Assembly: GCA_022823145.1 (NCBI GenBank)
Contig: JAJDXS010000061.1
Location: 1-61,659, forward strand
Source: Gemmatimonadota bacterium
Lineage (GTDB): Bacteria > Gemmatimonadota > Gemmatimonadetes > Longimicrobiales > Gaopeijiaceae
Direction of reading: 5' to 3'
DNA: 61,659 bases
The position numbers were made by a program, and so were the translations under genes. Below are positions 8,585-16,346 of the stretch, piece by piece. Position 1 is the first letter of the stretch; the number at the start of each line of letters is the position of its first letter. The notes beneath the pieces were generated by a model. The model was not told the origin of the DNA, did no database searches, and worked only from the letters and a program-made list of their open reading frames with translations.

Positions 8585-9154
8585 ATGAGGCCGATTGCAA
8601 CGACGCGCGCCGCCACCGGCACCGAAACCGGAAAGCTCGCGGTCTGGTGGGTGCTGGCTTCCGAAGTGGTCATCTTCGGGGGGTTGCTGGCGTCCTACGT
8701 CATGTTCCGGCTCGGGCATCCGGAGTGGGCGGACGCCGCGGCGGTCACGAATACCTACATCGGGGCCTTCAACACCTGGGTGCTGCTGAGCTCGAGCCTT
8801 ACGGCGGTACTCGCGCACCAGGCCGCCGAACGGGGCGACGGCAAGAGGGCCGCCAGGTTCCTGTACATGACGATCTTCGGTGCTGCCGTCTTCCTCGGGG
8901 TCAAGACCTACGAGTGGTGGTACGAGATCTCCCACGGCTACACGATCACCTCCAACGGCTTCTGGGCCTTCTACTACACTGCGGCCGGCCTGCACGCCTT
9001 CCACGTGATCGCGGGCGCGGTGATCATGGCCTTCGTGGCCCGGGACGCCGCCAGGGGCCGCGAACTCCACCGGGTCGAATTGATCGGGATCTACTGGCAC
9101 TTCGTCGACATCGTGTGGATCTTCCTCTTCCCCCTTCTCTACATCGCGAAATAG
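8585..9154 (+). CDS. coxC: Cytochrome c oxidase subunit III
   Basis: Five-helix short form (189 aa) of heme-copper oxidase subunit III, an integral membrane protein thought to stabilise the D-channel side of subunit I. Typical motifs are W-W-V-L-A-S-E-V-V-I-F near the start, the central Y-E-W segment, A-G-L-H-A-F-H-V in helix 4 and Y-W-H-F-V-D-I-V-W-I-F in the last helix. It lies 15 bases after coxA. A second subunit III-like gene occurs at 9903 in the same operon. Confidence 0.92.
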   Translation: MRPIATTRAATGTETGKLAVWWVLASEVVIFGGLLASYVMFRLGHPEWADAAAVTNTYIGAFNTWVLLSSSLTAVLAHQAAERGDGKRAARFLYMTIFGAAVFLGVKTYEWWYEISHGYTITSNGFWAFYYTAAGLHAFHVIAGAVIMAFVARDAARGRELHRVELIGIYWHFVDIVWIFLFPLLYIAK

Positions 9155-9157
9155 CCC

Positions 9158-9898
9158 ATGGCCGGTCACTCGGAAGACAAGGGATTCTTCGGTAACCACT
9201 ATGTGAGGGTCTACGCCCTCCTGCTGGTTCTGCTGGCGGTCAGCATCGTGGGACCGTGGGTGGGCGAGACGCTGGACATGCAGGTCGGCGTCCTGGGGCG
9301 GCAGTTCAGCCTCGGCATCGTGATCACGCTGATCACGGCCTTCGGGATCGCGGTCGTCAAGGCGTGGCTCGTCATCAAGAACTTCATGCACCTGACCATC
9401 GAGCGGGTGGTGCCGAAGCTGTTCCTGGCGGCTTCGGTGCTGCTGCTGGCCCTCTTCTGGGGCGGCGTGGCGCCGGATGTCCAGCTGCACGAGGGACGGA
9501 TGTGGGTGAACGATGCTGCTCGGGCAGCGGTCGATCGCGGCATCCCATATGAGGAAGAGCATGTGGCGGAAGAGGAGCATGCCGCCGAGGAGGAGCATGC
9601 CGCCGACGCCGAAGTGAGCTACGCCGGCCTGGTGCCGACCGCCAAGTCCAACGAAAACGCGCTGCCCGGTGGGTACAACTTCGTGCACGCGGCGTTCTGG
9701 TCGGTCGTGGTCCTGGTGGCGATCGGCACGAACGCCGTCGCGATCATCCTCTCGATCGGGATCCTCCTGCTGGTGCTCGAGGTGATGAGCCGGGTCCCAC
9801 TGGTGCAGCGGATCGTCGGGCCGATTCTTGAGCGCGTGCTGCGGCTCCCGGGGATGGGCAGGATCAGGAGCCTGCTGCCGGGTGGGCAGGAGGCCTGA
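9158..9898 (+). CDS. Cytochrome c oxidase subunit IV-like membrane protein, extended
   Basis: 246 aa. The first ~110 residues hold three hydrophobic helices with V-K-A-W-L-V-I-K-N-F-M-H, matching prokaryotic subunit IV (COX4_pro). A hydrophilic insert at about 131-152 contains three E-E-E-H repeats (two E-E-E-H-A-A, one E-E-E-H-V-A) of unknown purpose. It is followed by another hydrophobic stretch and a basic tail. Typical subunit IV proteins are ~90-110 aa, so the second half is an extension or a fused small membrane domain. It begins 3 bases after coxC. Confidence 0.8.
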   Translation: MAGHSEDKGFFGNHYVRVYALLLVLLAVSIVGPWVGETLDMQVGVLGRQFSLGIVITLITAFGIAVVKAWLVIKNFMHLTIERVVPKLFLAASVLLLALFWGGVAPDVQLHEGRMWVNDAARAAVDRGIPYEEEHVAEEEHAAEEEHAADAEVSYAGLVPTAKSNENALPGGYNFVHAAFWSVVVLVAIGTNAVAIILSIGILLLVLEVMSRVPLVQRIVGPILERVLRLPGMGRIRSLLPGGQEA

Positions 9899-9902
9899 AG
9901 AC

Positions 9903-10499
9903 ATGTCGGCACGCGCGACGATCATTCCGTTCCGGCCCCGGCCGCAAAAGCCCAGGAAGCTGATCTCGAACGGCGTGCTCGGCATGATCCTCTTCGTGTT
10001 TGTCGAGATCATGCTCTTCGCGGGCTTCATCTCGGCCTTCGTGATCATCAGGTCGCGGGCGATCGGGTCGGTGTGGCCTCCCCCCAATCAGCCGCGGCTC
10101 CCATTCGAGCAGACCGCGGTCAACACGAGCGCACTTCTCGCCAGCGGCATCGTGCTGTTCATCGCGCACCGCCTCTTCCAGCGCGGCAACAAGTCCGTCG
10201 GCGCGCTGCTGGCATTGGCGACCCTGCTCGGTGGCGCGTTCGTCGCCCTGCAGGGAGTGGAATGGCTGGCCCTCATTCAGGAGGGGCTGACGATCACCTC
10301 GTCGACCTACGGCGCCCTCTTCTACACGATCATCGGAGCGCACGCGGTACATGCCGTGGCAGCCATCGCCGCACTGGCATGGGCCTTTGTGCGCCTGACG
10401 GGGGACCGCCTGACGAAGGAAGCGCTGTCGACGGTGGCTCTCTTCTGGTATTTCGTCGTGCTGGTCTGGCCGTTCCTGTACTTCCAGGTGTATCTATAG
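9903..10499 (+). CDS. Second cytochrome c oxidase subunit III-like protein
   Basis: 198-aa, five-helix protein of the subunit III family, paralogous to the one at 8585. It has L-F-V-F-V-E-I-M-L-F-A-G-F in the first helix, Q-G-V-E-W in the middle, I-I-G-A-H-A-V-H-A in helix 4 and F-W-Y-F-V-V-L-V-W-P-F-L-Y in the last. The ATG at 9903 follows an AGGAGG about 10 bases upstream that lies within the previous gene's end. Its stop codon forms part of the ATAG target duplicated by the inserted element at 10500. It may replace or complement the other subunit III. Confidence 0.88.
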   Translation: MSARATIIPFRPRPQKPRKLISNGVLGMILFVFVEIMLFAGFISAFVIIRSRAIGSVWPPPNQPRLPFEQTAVNTSALLASGIVLFIAHRLFQRGNKSVGALLALATLLGGAFVALQGVEWLALIQEGLTITSSTYGALFYTIIGAHAVHAVAAIAALAWAFVRLTGDRLTKEALSTVALFWYFVVLVWPFLYFQVYL

Positions 10500-10745
10500 C
10501 AGTCCGTGGATAAACCCGCACGAGCACCGAGAGCGGTGAGGCGCCGGGCTGGCAAGGCGCGACGAGAGGAGAATAGCAAGAGCTATTCGCCCGAGGAGCA
10601 ACGCAGAGCGAAGCCTTGGAGAAGGAAGATGTACATTTTACATGACAGATTGTAATGTTGACATTACAGTGTGAACAGTCGGAGCGGAGCGGCCAGTGCG
10701 GATGCATCGCCGCTCGAATGCCGAGAGGGTTTTGTCCACGGGCTG
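10500..10745 (+). mobile_element. MITE-like non-autonomous element with terminal inverted repeats and ATAG target duplication
   Basis: A 246-bp non-coding unit. The ends are inverted repeats: 10500-10517 reads CAGTCCGTGGATAAACCC, and 10727-10745 read on the other strand is CAGCCCGTGGACAAAACCC (two substitutions, one extra base). It is flanked by the direct repeat ATAG at 10496-10499 and 10746-10749, consistent with a 4-bp target duplication. Removing the element and one ATAG leaves coxIII-2's stop codon 3 bases before the next ATG. Inside are a stem GAATAGC-aaga-GCTATTC (about 10574-10591) and a perfect palindrome at 10651-10668. There is no transposase gene, so mobilisation would need an enzyme elsewhere. 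Confidence 0.75.
10651..10668. repeat. Perfect palindrome TGTAATGT-TG-ACATTACA
   Basis: Eight-base arms with a two-base centre, inside the MITE-like element. A further inverted repeat ATGTA-CATTT-TACAT lies at 10629-10643. The same TAATGT-NN-ACATTA core recurs at 57876-57888, and a related half (ACATTACAG followed by TGAAC) recurs at 43260-43275. It could be a repressor site or a structural part of the repeat. Confidence 0.7.
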
Positions 10746-10752
10746 ATAGGTC

Positions 10753-11013
10753 ATGAAGAAACGCGAACCCGTGTGGAGCGGACGGCGCGTGGCGCTGACG
10801 GCCGGGGCGCTCGCCCTGGTGTTGACGGCCGCGTTCCCGGAAGCCCTTTACGCCTGCCCCGTGTGTTTCGACCGGGATGACGAGGCGCGGATCGCCTTTC
10901 TGGCGACCACCGGCCTGCTGACGGTGCTGCCGCTCGGCCTGGTGCTGGGTACCGGGGCGTGGCTGCGGAAGCGGGCGCGGGAACTCGACGAAGAGGAGCG
11001 GGACGAGGAGTAG
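10753..11013 (+). CDS. Small membrane protein with CPVC motif
   Basis: 86 aa. It has a signal-like N-terminal helix ending near Y-A-C-P-V-C-F, a second transmembrane helix (I-A-F-L-A-T-T-G-L-L-T-V-L-P-L-G-L-V-L) and a charged, acidic C-terminal tail. The two cysteines would sit just outside the membrane, where they could form a disulfide or bind metal. The MITE separates it from the oxidase operon, but the reconstructed pre-insertion spacing of 3 bases implies it was once the operon's last gene. A role in oxidase assembly is inference. Confidence 0.7.
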   Translation: MKKREPVWSGRRVALTAGALALVLTAAFPEALYACPVCFDRDDEARIAFLATTGLLTVLPLGLVLGTGAWLRKRARELDEEERDEE

Positions 11014-11034
11014 GCGGCCTCGCTCAGCTCCCCC

Positions 11035-11568
11035 TCAACGCCCCAGTGCAGTCTCCAGTCCCCCGATGAAGGTGGGATCGCCTTCCGGGATCGGGCCGAT
11101 CCAGCTGAAGGCGACGATGCCCGTGGGGTCGATGAGCACCGACGTGGGCAGGCCGCGGGCGTGGAAGGTTTCGCGGGACACGGCGTCCGGATCGAGGGCG
11201 ATGTCGTAGGTGACGCCGAATTCCTCGACAAAATGGACGATGGCGGCCGAATCGGCGGGCAGGTCGACCGACACGCCCAGGATGCGGAGGCCGCGGTCGC
11301 GGTACCGTTCGTAGACGGACTGCAGGTAGGGTGTTTCGGTCCGGCAGGGATGGCACCAGGTCGCCCACAGGTTGACGAGCAGGGTCTCGCCGAGGTAGTC
11401 GGAGAGGGAGACGGGCGTGCCGTCGTCCAGTGAGGTCGCGGTGAAGGCCGGGGCCGGATCGCCGCCGCGCAGGGTGATCTCCTCTGAGGGGATGCAGCCC
11501 CACCACGGGAGCGCCAGCGCCGCCGTGAGGAGCGGAACGGCGCGGCGTCGGGAATGCAGCTCGCTCAT
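11035..11568 (-). CDS. TlpA/ResA-like thiol-disulfide oxidoreductase lipoprotein
   Basis: 177-aa exported thioredoxin-fold protein. The lipobox W-W-G-C puts the lipid Cys at 25. The active site is W71-C72-H-P-C75, and the conserved cis-proline loop is in G-L-P-T-S-V-L-I-D. Relatives reduce disulfides in apocytochrome c, other exported proteins or copper-site proteins, which suits a position next to cytochrome genes (inference). The start ATG overlaps the stop of the upstream cupin gene by 4 bases, so both are one transcript. Confidence 0.9.
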   Translation of the reverse strand: MSELHSRRRAVPLLTAALALPWWGCIPSEEITLRGGDPAPAFTATSLDDGTPVSLSDYLGETLLVNLWATWCHPCRTETPYLQSVYERYRDRGLRILGVSVDLPADSAAIVHFVEEFGVTYDIALDPDAVSRETFHARGLPTSVLIDPTGIVAFSWIGPIPEGDPTFIGGLETALGR

Positions 11569-12086
11569 CCTTCCGGGGGCGTGATGAACTGGGTCGCGAG
11601 AGGTCCCACACCGTGGACCTGAACGATCGTTTCCTCTTCGACCCACATGTAGGCCGGGACCCCCGCGGCGATCGCAAGGTAGCTGCCCGGGCCGTACGCC
11701 GTTGCGGCCTCCCGGTCCCATGTCTCCCCGATCCCGACGAAGAAATTGCCCGAAAGAACGGTCATGTGTTCGGTGATGGGGTGGGTATGCGGTCCCAGTT
11801 CGAAGCCGGGCTGGACCTCCAGACGGAACACGAACGACTGACCCTCGGCGCTCGACTGGCCGTAGAGCGCGAGGTAGCGCATGCCGTCGTTGGGCTCGCC
11901 CCAGGGAAGGGCGTCGCCGGGGTGGAAGACGTTCGCTTCGGCGGCTGGCTCGACGGCGACATCTGCGTCCTGCTGCGTGGCGCTGTCCTCGGCCGGTGGG
12001 TCGGCGGGCGGCGCTTCCGTGCAGGCAGCCACCAGAAACAGGGCGAGGAGCGTGTTGGCGCCGCGGGTGGATCGGCAATGGGCCAT
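11565..12086 (-). CDS. Cupin-domain lipoprotein
   Basis: 173 aa. A signal peptide ends with A-A-C (Cys22), then an Ala/Asp-rich linker, then a single cupin barrel. Cupin motif 1, P-H-T-H-P-I-T-E-H, supplies likely metal ligands His100, His102 and Glu106. The second motif is weak (V-H-G-V-G-P). GGAGG precedes the ATG at a suitable distance. It is translationally coupled to the TlpA-like gene. Substrate is unknown; it is probably a periplasmic small-molecule-binding or enzymatic cupin. Confidence 0.82.
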   Translation of the reverse strand: MAHCRSTRGANTLLALFLVAACTEAPPADPPAEDSATQQDADVAVEPAAEANVFHPGDALPWGEPNDGMRYLALYGQSSAEGQSFVFRLEVQPGFELGPHTHPITEHMTVLSGNFFVGIGETWDREAATAYGPGSYLAIAAGVPAYMWVEEETIVQVHGVGPLATQFITPPEG

Positions 12087-12241
12087 GGGGGCTTACCTCC
12101 GGCTGAACCGCGGGATCGAGGGGCCGGAGCTTGCGTGCGCCCGGCACCGCTTCAGGAAGATATGGTCTTTCCATGGCCCTTGCCGCGCCAGTCCGGCTCA
12201 AGCGATGCTTACCCCGTATTCCGCCGCCAGGAGGTGATGCC

Positions 12242-14719
12242 GTGAAGAACACGTTGCCAGGGGCCGTGTGTGCCGCCGCCGTGACCACCCTGACCCTTCT
12301 TCCCGAAGCCGCGTCCGGTCAGTGGACCAACCGTTACCCCCGCGTGCAGGGGTATGGTCATCACGTCTACCTCGAGGGCTACGAACTGCCGGTGCTGACG
12401 AGCGGGCCCATCGATCCGGCACCGTCGCCGGACGGGCTTCACGTCGCCTTTGCGGCGCGGGGGTGGATCTGGCTCATGGACCTCGCGACCGGGACTGCGC
12501 GGCAGCTCACCAACGGGCGCGACGTGGATTCGCGGCCTGCGTGGCACCCTTCCGGCGACCGCCTCGCCCTGGTCCGCGACAACGACCACGACACGCGGAT
12601 CGTGGTAGTCGATGCGGCGTCCGGAGCCGACGTACGCACCGTCGACACCCCGGCCATCGACCTTGACCCCGCGTTCTCACCCGATGGTGGCACCCTCTAC
12701 TACACGTCCGGGCAGGCGGGGACGCTCGATGTGTGGGCGCTGGACCTGGTGTCCGGCGAATCGCGGGTGCTGACCAGCGAGCCCGGGATAGAGATGAAGC
12801 CGCAGCCGCGGGCTGACGGCAGCTTCGTCGTGCTCGCCAAGCGGGGAGGGGACCGCGTCGAAGTGCGTTCGGCCGACGGCGGCGAGACCCGGACCCTGGT
12901 GGCGGGGAGCATCGCGTCGATGGCGCGGCCGGCGCTCTCGCCCGACGGACGGACCATCGCGCTCAACTGGCCGACGCAGGACGGGTGGGACCTGCGCGTG
13001 CACAACATCGACAGCCCCGGCGCGCCGATTCTGCTGACGAGCGGCGGCCTCCCGCTGACCCCCGCCTGGAGTCCGGACGGCGAGTGGATCTACTACTCCG
13101 AGGCCGACGCCGCCGAGGTCATGCGCCTGAAGCGGGTGCGGGCGGTCGGCGGGACCCCGGAGCAGGTGCGGGTGCGGGCGTGGGAGTGGGCCGGCGCAAC
13201 CGCCCGCGTGCGGATCCGGACGGTGCATGCGGGTGCTCAGGATGCTCCCGTACCGGAACCCGCCCGCCTCAATGTCGTGGACGCCGGTGGGCATCCCGCC
13301 GTGCCGGACGAAGGCGATACCCACTTCGACGGCGCGAGCGGCCGCGTCTTCTTCTACAGCCCGGGGACTGTCGAGGTCACGGTTCCGGCGGGCGAGGTGA
13401 CCGTGTCCGCCGTTCAGGGCCTCGCCACTCCCGAAGCGACCGCAACCGTCAGCGCGACGGCCGGAAGCACGACGGGGATCACGCTCGTGCTGGAGCCCGT
13501 CTGGGACGCGCGCATGGCAGGATGGGCGTCCGGCGATCACCACTTCCACCTCAACTACGGCGGCCAGACCGATCTCGACCCCCGGGACATGGTCGCGAAG
13601 ATGCGGGGCGAGGCGCTGGACATGGCCACGCCGCTCCTCGCGAACCTGCACAACCGCTTCGAGGACCAGGGATTCTGGGGGTGGGAGAAGTCGGACGCCT
13701 CACCCTTCATCCGGTTCGGACAGGAGATCCGATCGCACTTTCTCGGCCACATGGGACTGATCGAGATCCCCGAGCTGCACTGGCCCTGGGTGTGGGGACC
13801 GGGCTACGAGGTCTACGGGACCGACGACCGCACCAACGCCGAGGTCCTGGACTTCGCGCACGGCCAGGGCGGTCTGGGGTACTATGTGCATCCGGTTGGA
13901 GCGCCGGACCCGTTCGCCGAGGGCGGTGCGGGAAGCGTGCCCGTGGAACTGGTCGCCGACGCGGTGCTGGGCGATGTCGACGCCCTCGAGGTCGTTTGTC
14001 TGTGGAGCAACTCGGACGGCACGTCGTCGCTCTGGCACCGCTTTCTCAACCTGGGCCTCACCGTCGCGCCCTCGGCCGGGACCGACGTCATGCTCAACTT
14101 CCACCGCACCATGGCGGTGGGCGCCACGCGCGTGTACGTCCACACGGGCGACCGGCTCAACTGGCCCGCCTACATCGAGGGGCTGCGCGAGGGCCGCTCG
14201 TTCGTCACCAACGGACCGTTCCTCGACTTCCGGGTCGGCGGGCAGCGTCCCGGCGGCGTGGTCGGCCCCGGCGCCGCGACCTGGACCCTGGATCTCGCCA
14301 CGGCGACCGAGGCGGGCACGGTGGACATCATCGTCAACGGGCGCGTGGTGGCGTCGCATCCGGGCATGGATTCGCCCGGCCAGCGCAGCTACAGCGGCCG
14401 GATCGAGCTGCCCGGCGGCGGCTGGGTCGCGGCCCGCGCCCGGGGGGGCGAGACGCGGTGGCCCTCGATGGATGTCGCGCCCTTCGCGCACACGGCTCCG
14501 GTCTGGATAGGAGCACGGGGCAGCACCGACCCGGCCACGCAGCGCGAGGCCGCCGCCGAATTGCAGGATATCCTGGCGGCCTCGCTGGCGAGGCTGCGCA
14601 TCGGGTATGGAGGGACGGACATCCCGCGTCTCGAGGCGCGCTTCGCGGAGGCGATGTCGCGGTTGGAGGCGTTGGCCGAGTCAGGCGGGCCGGACGAATC
14701 CGGCGTGGCGCAACGATGA
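12242..14719 (+). CDS. Exported fusion of TolB-type beta-propeller and CehA/McbA-like PHP metallohydrolase
   Basis: 825 aa starting at GTG 12242, which follows AGGAGG at ideal spacing. After a signal peptide, residues ~50-330 contain repeated PD40/TolB strands (S-P-D-G motifs). A short beta-rich domain follows. From ~430 there is a PHP-type domain beginning G-D-H-H-F-H (His433, 434, 436) with further candidate ligands in N-L-H-N-R, Y-Y-V-H-P and S-A-G-T-D. CehA/McbA proteins of this class include carbaryl hydrolase; the substrate here is unknown. The combination resembles the amidohydrolase-plus-propeller layout but with a PHP catalytic domain. The stop overlaps the next ATG (ATGA). Confidence 0.8.
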   Translation: MKNTLPGAVCAAAVTTLTLLPEAASGQWTNRYPRVQGYGHHVYLEGYELPVLTSGPIDPAPSPDGLHVAFAARGWIWLMDLATGTARQLTNGRDVDSRPAWHPSGDRLALVRDNDHDTRIVVVDAASGADVRTVDTPAIDLDPAFSPDGGTLYYTSGQAGTLDVWALDLVSGESRVLTSEPGIEMKPQPRADGSFVVLAKRGGDRVEVRSADGGETRTLVAGSIASMARPALSPDGRTIALNWPTQDGWDLRVHNIDSPGAPILLTSGGLPLTPAWSPDGEWIYYSEADAAEVMRLKRVRAVGGTPEQVRVRAWEWAGATARVRIRTVHAGAQDAPVPEPARLNVVDAGGHPAVPDEGDTHFDGASGRVFFYSPGTVEVTVPAGEVTVSAVQGLATPEATATVSATAGSTTGITLVLEPVWDARMAGWASGDHHFHLNYGGQTDLDPRDMVAKMRGEALDMATPLLANLHNRFEDQGFWGWEKSDASPFIRFGQEIRSHFLGHMGLIEIPELHWPWVWGPGYEVYGTDDRTNAEVLDFAHGQGGLGYYVHPVGAPDPFAEGGAGSVPVELVADAVLGDVDALEVVCLWSNSDGTSSLWHRFLNLGLTVAPSAGTDVMLNFHRTMAVGATRVYVHTGDRLNWPAYIEGLREGRSFVTNGPFLDFRVGGQRPGGVVGPGAATWTLDLATATEAGTVDIIVNGRVVASHPGMDSPGQRSYSGRIELPGGGWVAARARGGETRWPSMDVAPFAHTAPVWIGARGSTDPATQREAAAELQDILAASLARLRIGYGGTDIPRLEARFAEAMSRLEALAESGGPDESGVAQR

Positions 14720-15384
14720 CCGAACGCCGCTATGACGAGGAAGAGGTCGCCGTAATCCTGCACCGGGCGGTCGAGGCCGCCGCGACCGACCAGGACAGCG
14801 CCCCAGGCAGGGGTCTGACCCTGGCCGAACTCAAGGAGATCGGAGCCGAAGCCGGGATCGATGCGTCCCGCATCGAGGACGCCGCCAAGGGATTGGCGAT
14901 TCGCCGCGCCGACCCGGTGACCCGGTCGTCCATGGGCTTTCCCCCCACCGAGCAACTCGAAAGGGTAATACCGGGCAAGCTGGACCCCGACGATCTGCCC
15001 CACCTCCTTGACCTGATCAGGAGTGAATTCGCCCGCCAGGGTATCGTCGACGAAGTCCTGGGCGGGATGGAATGGCGTGCCAGCAGCGTCATGGGTGGGC
15101 GGTACGTGTCGATTCGCCGCGAGGGGGATGCCACCCGGATTCGTGTGCTCGGGAACTTCCGTGACGGACTGCTCGTGTTCGGGCTTGGACCGGGACCCAT
15201 GCTCGCGATCGGCGGGGGGCTTCTTGCGGCTGCTGCGGGTGCCGCTCCCGTCCTGGCCGGGTTGGCCGCCGCCGTCGGCTGGGCTTCTGCCTATCTGCCC
15301 TGGCGCTATCTCTTCGGACGGGAGCGCAGGTCGCTGCGCCGTGTCCTCGACTCGATCGAACGGCGGATACGGGAACTGGCGTGA
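14716..15384 (+). CDS. Membrane protein with N-terminal helical 'YDEEEV...AELKEI' domain
   Basis: 222 aa. The first ~65 residues form a charged helical segment (E-E-E-V-A-V-I-L-H-R-A and L-T-L-A-E-L-K-E-I-G-A-E-A-G-I-D) often seen at the start of uncharacterised proteins in related bacteria, perhaps a small protein-interaction domain. The centre is soluble. Two adjoining hydrophobic helices lie near 160-200, and the tail is arginine-rich. It overlaps the upstream metallohydrolase (ATGA) and the downstream gene (GTGA), so it is co-translated with both. Function unknown. Confidence 0.75.
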   Translation: MTERRYDEEEVAVILHRAVEAAATDQDSAPGRGLTLAELKEIGAEAGIDASRIEDAAKGLAIRRADPVTRSSMGFPPTEQLERVIPGKLDPDDLPHLLDLIRSEFARQGIVDEVLGGMEWRASSVMGGRYVSIRREGDATRIRVLGNFRDGLLVFGLGPGPMLAIGGGLLAAAAGAAPVLAGLAAAVGWASAYLPWRYLFGRERRSLRRVLDSIERRIRELA

Positions 15385-16346
15385 CACTCGGGCGGCTCCT
15401 GCTTGTGCCGCTCGCTGTCACGGCGTGCGGCGGTGGCTCCCCGGCCGCACCGATTCCGGGACCGGAACCCGAGCCGGATCCTTTCCCCCAGCCCATCGCG
15501 ATACCGGCGCAAGGCACCGCGGCGACGCTCGACCTGGCGACCTGGAACCTGCTCAACTTCGGATCGACCGGGCAGGGACCGAGAGACGAGCCACTGCAAC
15601 TCGCGCGCATTCGCGACGTGATCATGGGCACGGACGCCGACCTGTGGGGTGTGCAGGAGGTAGCCAGCGCGAGCGCGTTCGCGACTCTGCTTTCGCACCT
15701 TCCGGGCTATGCGGGCCTGCTCGCCAACGACTCCAGCGTGGCCGGCGGGACCGATTCCTACAGCGATGGAGAAATAAAGGTCGGGCTGATCTTCAAGACA
15801 TCGGTCGTCGAGGTGATCGGCGCCCGGATCATCCTCGCCGAGCTGGACTACGAGTTCGCCGGCCGCCCGCCACTAGAGCTGCGTGTCCGATTCAACCATG
15901 GCGGTGTCGCGAAACCGGCGGTCGTCATCGTGCTCCACGCCAAGGCCAACCAGCAGGTCGCCTCGTGGGAACGGCGCGCCGCCGCCGCGACCGGCCTCAA
16001 GGAGTACCTGGACGCGGAGCTGGCCGACGACGTCGTGCTCGTTCCCGGCGACTGGAACGACGACGTCGACGAGTCGATCACCTCGGGCCGCGACACCCCC
16101 TACCGACCCTTCGTCGATGCCGCCCCGGACTGGGTCTTTCCCACCGCCGAACTCACGGCCACCGGCGCCACCTCGATCCTCGGCTTCGACGACGTGATCG
16201 ACCACATCCTCGCGTCGAACGAGATCATGCCGGCGTACGAGCCCGGATCTGCGCTGGTCTACCGCGTTGACGAGTACATCCCGGACTACAGGGACACCAC
16301 CAGCGACCACCTGCCGGTCCTGATCAGGCTCCGGGCTCCGAACTGA
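15381..16346 (+). CDS. Endonuclease/exonuclease/phosphatase-family lipoprotein
   Basis: 321 aa from a GTG start at 15381 that overlaps the preceding stop. A lipobox A-V-T-A-C (Cys16) is followed by a Pro/Glu linker. The EEP fold is marked by T-W-N-L-L-N-F, G-V-Q-E-V (metal Glu), H-A-K-A, G-D-W-N-D and the final T-S-D-H-L-P. The metal-dependent phosphoesterase set is therefore complete. It is probably an exported nuclease or phosphodiesterase; the exact substrate is unknown. The 3' end overlaps the convergent MFS gene by 23 bases. Confidence 0.85.
   Translation: MTLGRLLLVPLAVTACGGGSPAAPIPGPEPEPDPFPQPIAIPAQGTAATLDLATWNLLNFGSTGQGPRDEPLQLARIRDVIMGTDADLWGVQEVASASAFATLLSHLPGYAGLLANDSSVAGGTDSYSDGEIKVGLIFKTSVVEVIGARIILAELDYEFAGRPPLELRVRFNHGGVAKPAVVIVLHAKANQQVASWERRAAAATGLKEYLDAELADDVVLVPGDWNDDVDESITSGRDTPYRPFVDAAPDWVFPTAELTATGATSILGFDDVIDHILASNEIMPAYEPGSALVYRVDEYIPDYRDTTSDHLPVLIRLRAPN

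Noticed and set aside
12985..14715. Long alternative plus-strand frame inside the propeller/CehA gene
   Set aside because: It is Arg/Gly/Pro-rich without domains; only its last part, from 14716, is a real gene in that frame.
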